From positions 1 to 6,960 of the forward strand of contig CANJXW010000028.1 of the NCBI GenBank assembly GCA_947478965.1: 6,960 bases of DNA, read 5' to 3'. The stretch comes from Candidatus Nanopelagicaceae bacterium (GTDB taxonomy: Bacteria > Actinomycetota > Actinomycetes > Nanopelagicales > Nanopelagicaceae). Below are positions 5,492-6,960 of the stretch, in pieces. The position numbers and the translations under genes are program-made. How positions within the stretch are numbered: the first letter of the stretch is position 1; each line of letters starts with the position of its first letter. Below the pieces are notes generated by a model. The model was not told the origin of the DNA and searched no databases. It saw only the letters and a program-made list of their open reading frames with translations.

Positions 5492-6489
5492 AGCCATACC
5501 TGCCTACGTGAGCGAACTAAGTAAATTAACACAGGCGCACCGATCAGAGATGTAATGAGGCCAATGGGTAGCTCATTAGGTGGTGCGATAGAGCGTGCAA
5601 AAGTATCTGCAACCAAGAGCATAATGGCGCCTATAAAAGCGCTTGCGATAACGAGTTTTCGATGTCCTGGGCCAGCGATGAAACGAGCAATATGCGGAGC
5701 AGCGAGGCCTAAAAATGCGATTGTTCCAACGGTGCTTACCGATGTTGCAACGAGAATCGAAAGAACGAGAAAGGCAACAAGTCGAACTCTCTTTGGATTA
5801 GCTCCCAATGTTTGCGCTGTTGAATCACCCAGTGACAAAAGGTCGAGAGGCTTGGCAATAACGAAGGCGGCAATTATCGCGAGAACAATAACTGGTGCAA
5901 GGTGCAACAAATCTTCTGATTGCACAAGGGCCAGCGAACCAAGTGACCAGAAGGAGACGCTTCGAGCATCAGGACGTGCCACCATGGAAATAGTCAGACC
6001 AACAATCGCTGAGATAACTGCCGAGAGTGCAATACCGACGATAATTAATTGCAGCGCAGTGGTCGTTCCGTTTCGATGCGAAAGTTCAAAGACAAGAAGC
6101 GTCGTTAAGAGAGCACCAATCGTTGCAAAGAGAACTGCTCCGATAGATCCAATAGAGGCGAGGTTACAGAGAACTCCAACAAGTACACCAAGCCCAGCAC
6201 CTGCTGCAGTTCCGAGAATTGCAGGTTCAGCTAAAGGATTATTTGTTGAACCTTGAGCCAGTGCTCCTGCAACGCCAAGAGCTGCTCCCACAAGAAGTGC
6301 GGTGGCAATACGAGGCGCTCGAATTTGCCAGATAATTTGATGCGCTTGGCTATCTGTGGATGTAAAGGGATGAAGTATCGCGCTCCATGTTCCAGCGATA
6401 TCGGCTGCTCCCAAGGAGAGCGCTAGGACTGAAGCTACGAGCATCAGCACGAGAAGTGATAGCGATGAACGAAATGAATGACCTGTCAT
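5488..6489 (-). CDS. hmuU: Heme ABC transporter permease HmuU (FecCD family)
   Basis: This is an integral membrane permease of the FecCD/BtuC family, 333 residues, the usual length. About ten hydrophobic helices can be picked out, the first at 11-28. Family motifs are RAPRIATALLVGAALGVAGA (57-76) followed by LAQGSTNNPLAEPAILGTAAGAGLG, LGANPKRVRL (228-237, the cytoplasmic coupling region facing the ATPase), FLGLAAPHIARF (259-270) and the C-terminal PNELPIGLITSLIGAPV (304-320). Two subunits should pair with two HmuV subunits. Its ATG overlaps the hmuT stop as ATGA, and its own stop overlaps the start of hmuV, so synthesis of the three subunits is probably coupled. The family is certain; the heme assignment is taken from the HmuT features next door. 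Confidence 0.92.
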   Translation of the reverse strand: MTGHSFRSSLSLLVLMLVASVLALSLGAADIAGTWSAILHPFTSTDSQAHQIIWQIRAPRIATALLVGAALGVAGALAQGSTNNPLAEPAILGTAAGAGLGVLVGVLCNLASIGSIGAVLFATIGALLTTLLVFELSHRNGTTTALQLIIVGIALSAVISAIVGLTISMVARPDARSVSFWSLGSLALVQSEDLLHLAPVIVLAIIAAFVIAKPLDLLSLGDSTAQTLGANPKRVRLVAFLVLSILVATSVSTVGTIAFLGLAAPHIARFIAGPGHRKLVIASAFIGAIMLLVADTFARSIAPPNELPIGLITSLIGAPVLIYLVRSRRQVWL

Positions 6490-6960
6490 CGAGCAAGAAC
6501 CTGATCTATCGCTTTGTGTAATTTCAGAACGAGGCTAGGGGTTCGCGGTCCAAAGGAAAGTAAAAGAGAATCATCAACGGTAATGATGCGCTGGGCTTTT
6601 CCAGCAGATGTTTGTGCGATTCCAGGCAAGGCTAGAAGGGCTTCCTTGCCGCCGACGGATTCAAGGCCCTTTGTCATCAAGAGCAATATATCTGGATTAC
6701 TTGTTGCTAAAACTTCGCTCGTCATGGAATTAAATGGATTGGGAAGCGTTGTAGCGCCGACATCTACTCCCCCTGCAGCAGCAATAAGCGCATCTGCGCC
6801 AGAACCTTTGCCGCCCATGAGATAGATGGCACTTGTTCCTCGAAGGTAGAGAAAGGCAATTTTTGCTTTGCTGCTCTGTGCCGGAGTGATCGATGCAAGT
6901 TGCTGTGCCATCGTTGCATTGAGTTCTACTCCGCGCTCTGGTGCACCAAGTGCATCTGCA
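6486..6960 (-). CDS. hmuT: Heme-binding substrate-binding protein HmuT, N-terminal part missing
   Basis: This is the C-terminal 157 residues of an extracellular class III substrate-binding protein; the frame stays open to the window edge, so the true start, signal peptide and N-terminal lobe lie outside. Visible landmarks are FLYLRGTSAIYLMGGKGSGAD, cut here as FLYLRGTSAIYLMGG then KGSGADALI, followed by AAGGVDVG, LLLMTKGLESVGG, LPGIAQTSAGKAQRI and DDSLLLSFGPRTP. This series is characteristic of actinobacterial HmuT. The Tyr of Y-L-R (codon at 6848-6846) and the Arg two residues on match the axial heme-ligand Tyr and its hydrogen-bonding Arg described for corynebacterial HmuT. The second ligand, a His, would be in the missing part. 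The protein would deliver heme to HmuU; a lipoprotein anchor is likely but not visible. Confidence 0.9.
   Translation of the reverse strand, partial: ADALGAPERGVELNATMAQQLASITPAQSSKAKIAFLYLRGTSAIYLMGGKGSGADALIAAAGGVDVGATTLPNPFNSMTSEVLATSNPDILLLMTKGLESVGGKEALLALPGIAQTSAGKAQRIITVDDSLLLSFGPRTPSLVLKLHKAIDQVLAR

Noticed and set aside
5555..6256. Plus-strand open frame of 233 codons opposite hmuU
   Set aside because: It lies wholly within the FecCD permease gene and has no motif or plausible hydrophobic pattern; it is a codon-bias shadow.

Overview
The window looks like a compact, mid-GC actinomycete chromosome. Three things point to Actinomycetota: a primary sigma factor with a long Lys/Ala/Pro-rich N-terminal tail, an actinobacterial-type DUF4192 protein, and a SAM-IV riboswitch, a class known essentially from this phylum. 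The base composition is roughly half GC, and spacers are short or overlapping. That suggests a streamlined lineage, perhaps freshwater Nanopelagicales (acI/Planktophila-like); this placement is inference. No mobile element, CRISPR array, tRNA or rRNA was found.

Layout. On the minus strand, transcribed right to left from 4367 to 1, lie a secreted PKD-domain protein (GTG start), a DUF4192 protein (TTG start, 7 nt downstream), a SAM-IV riboswitch, metX (homoserine O-acetyltransferase), and the primary sigma factor gene rpoD (GTG start), whose 3' end runs off the left edge. A 71-bp divergent gap (4368-4438) separates these from a plus-strand NUDIX hydrolase gene (4439-4906). That gene meets, tail to tail and with 42 bp of overlap, a minus-strand heme-import operon hmuT-hmuU-hmuV. 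hmuT is cut by the right edge.

How the genes work together. The hmu genes form one translationally coupled ABC importer: HmuT binds the ligand, HmuU is the permease and HmuV the ATPase. The riboswitch gives metX feedback control by S-adenosylmethionine, the end product of the pathway that MetX enters. rpoD has its own likely -10 box inside the 3' end of metX but could also receive read-through from metX. The PKD and DUF4192 genes look co-transcribed, but nothing here shows a shared function.

No wholly new system is evident. The most interesting item is the metX riboswitch: it appears to carry an extra hairpin of about 25 nt in its P2 arm, and a promoter-like -10 box sits exactly where transcription would begin at the first base of P1.
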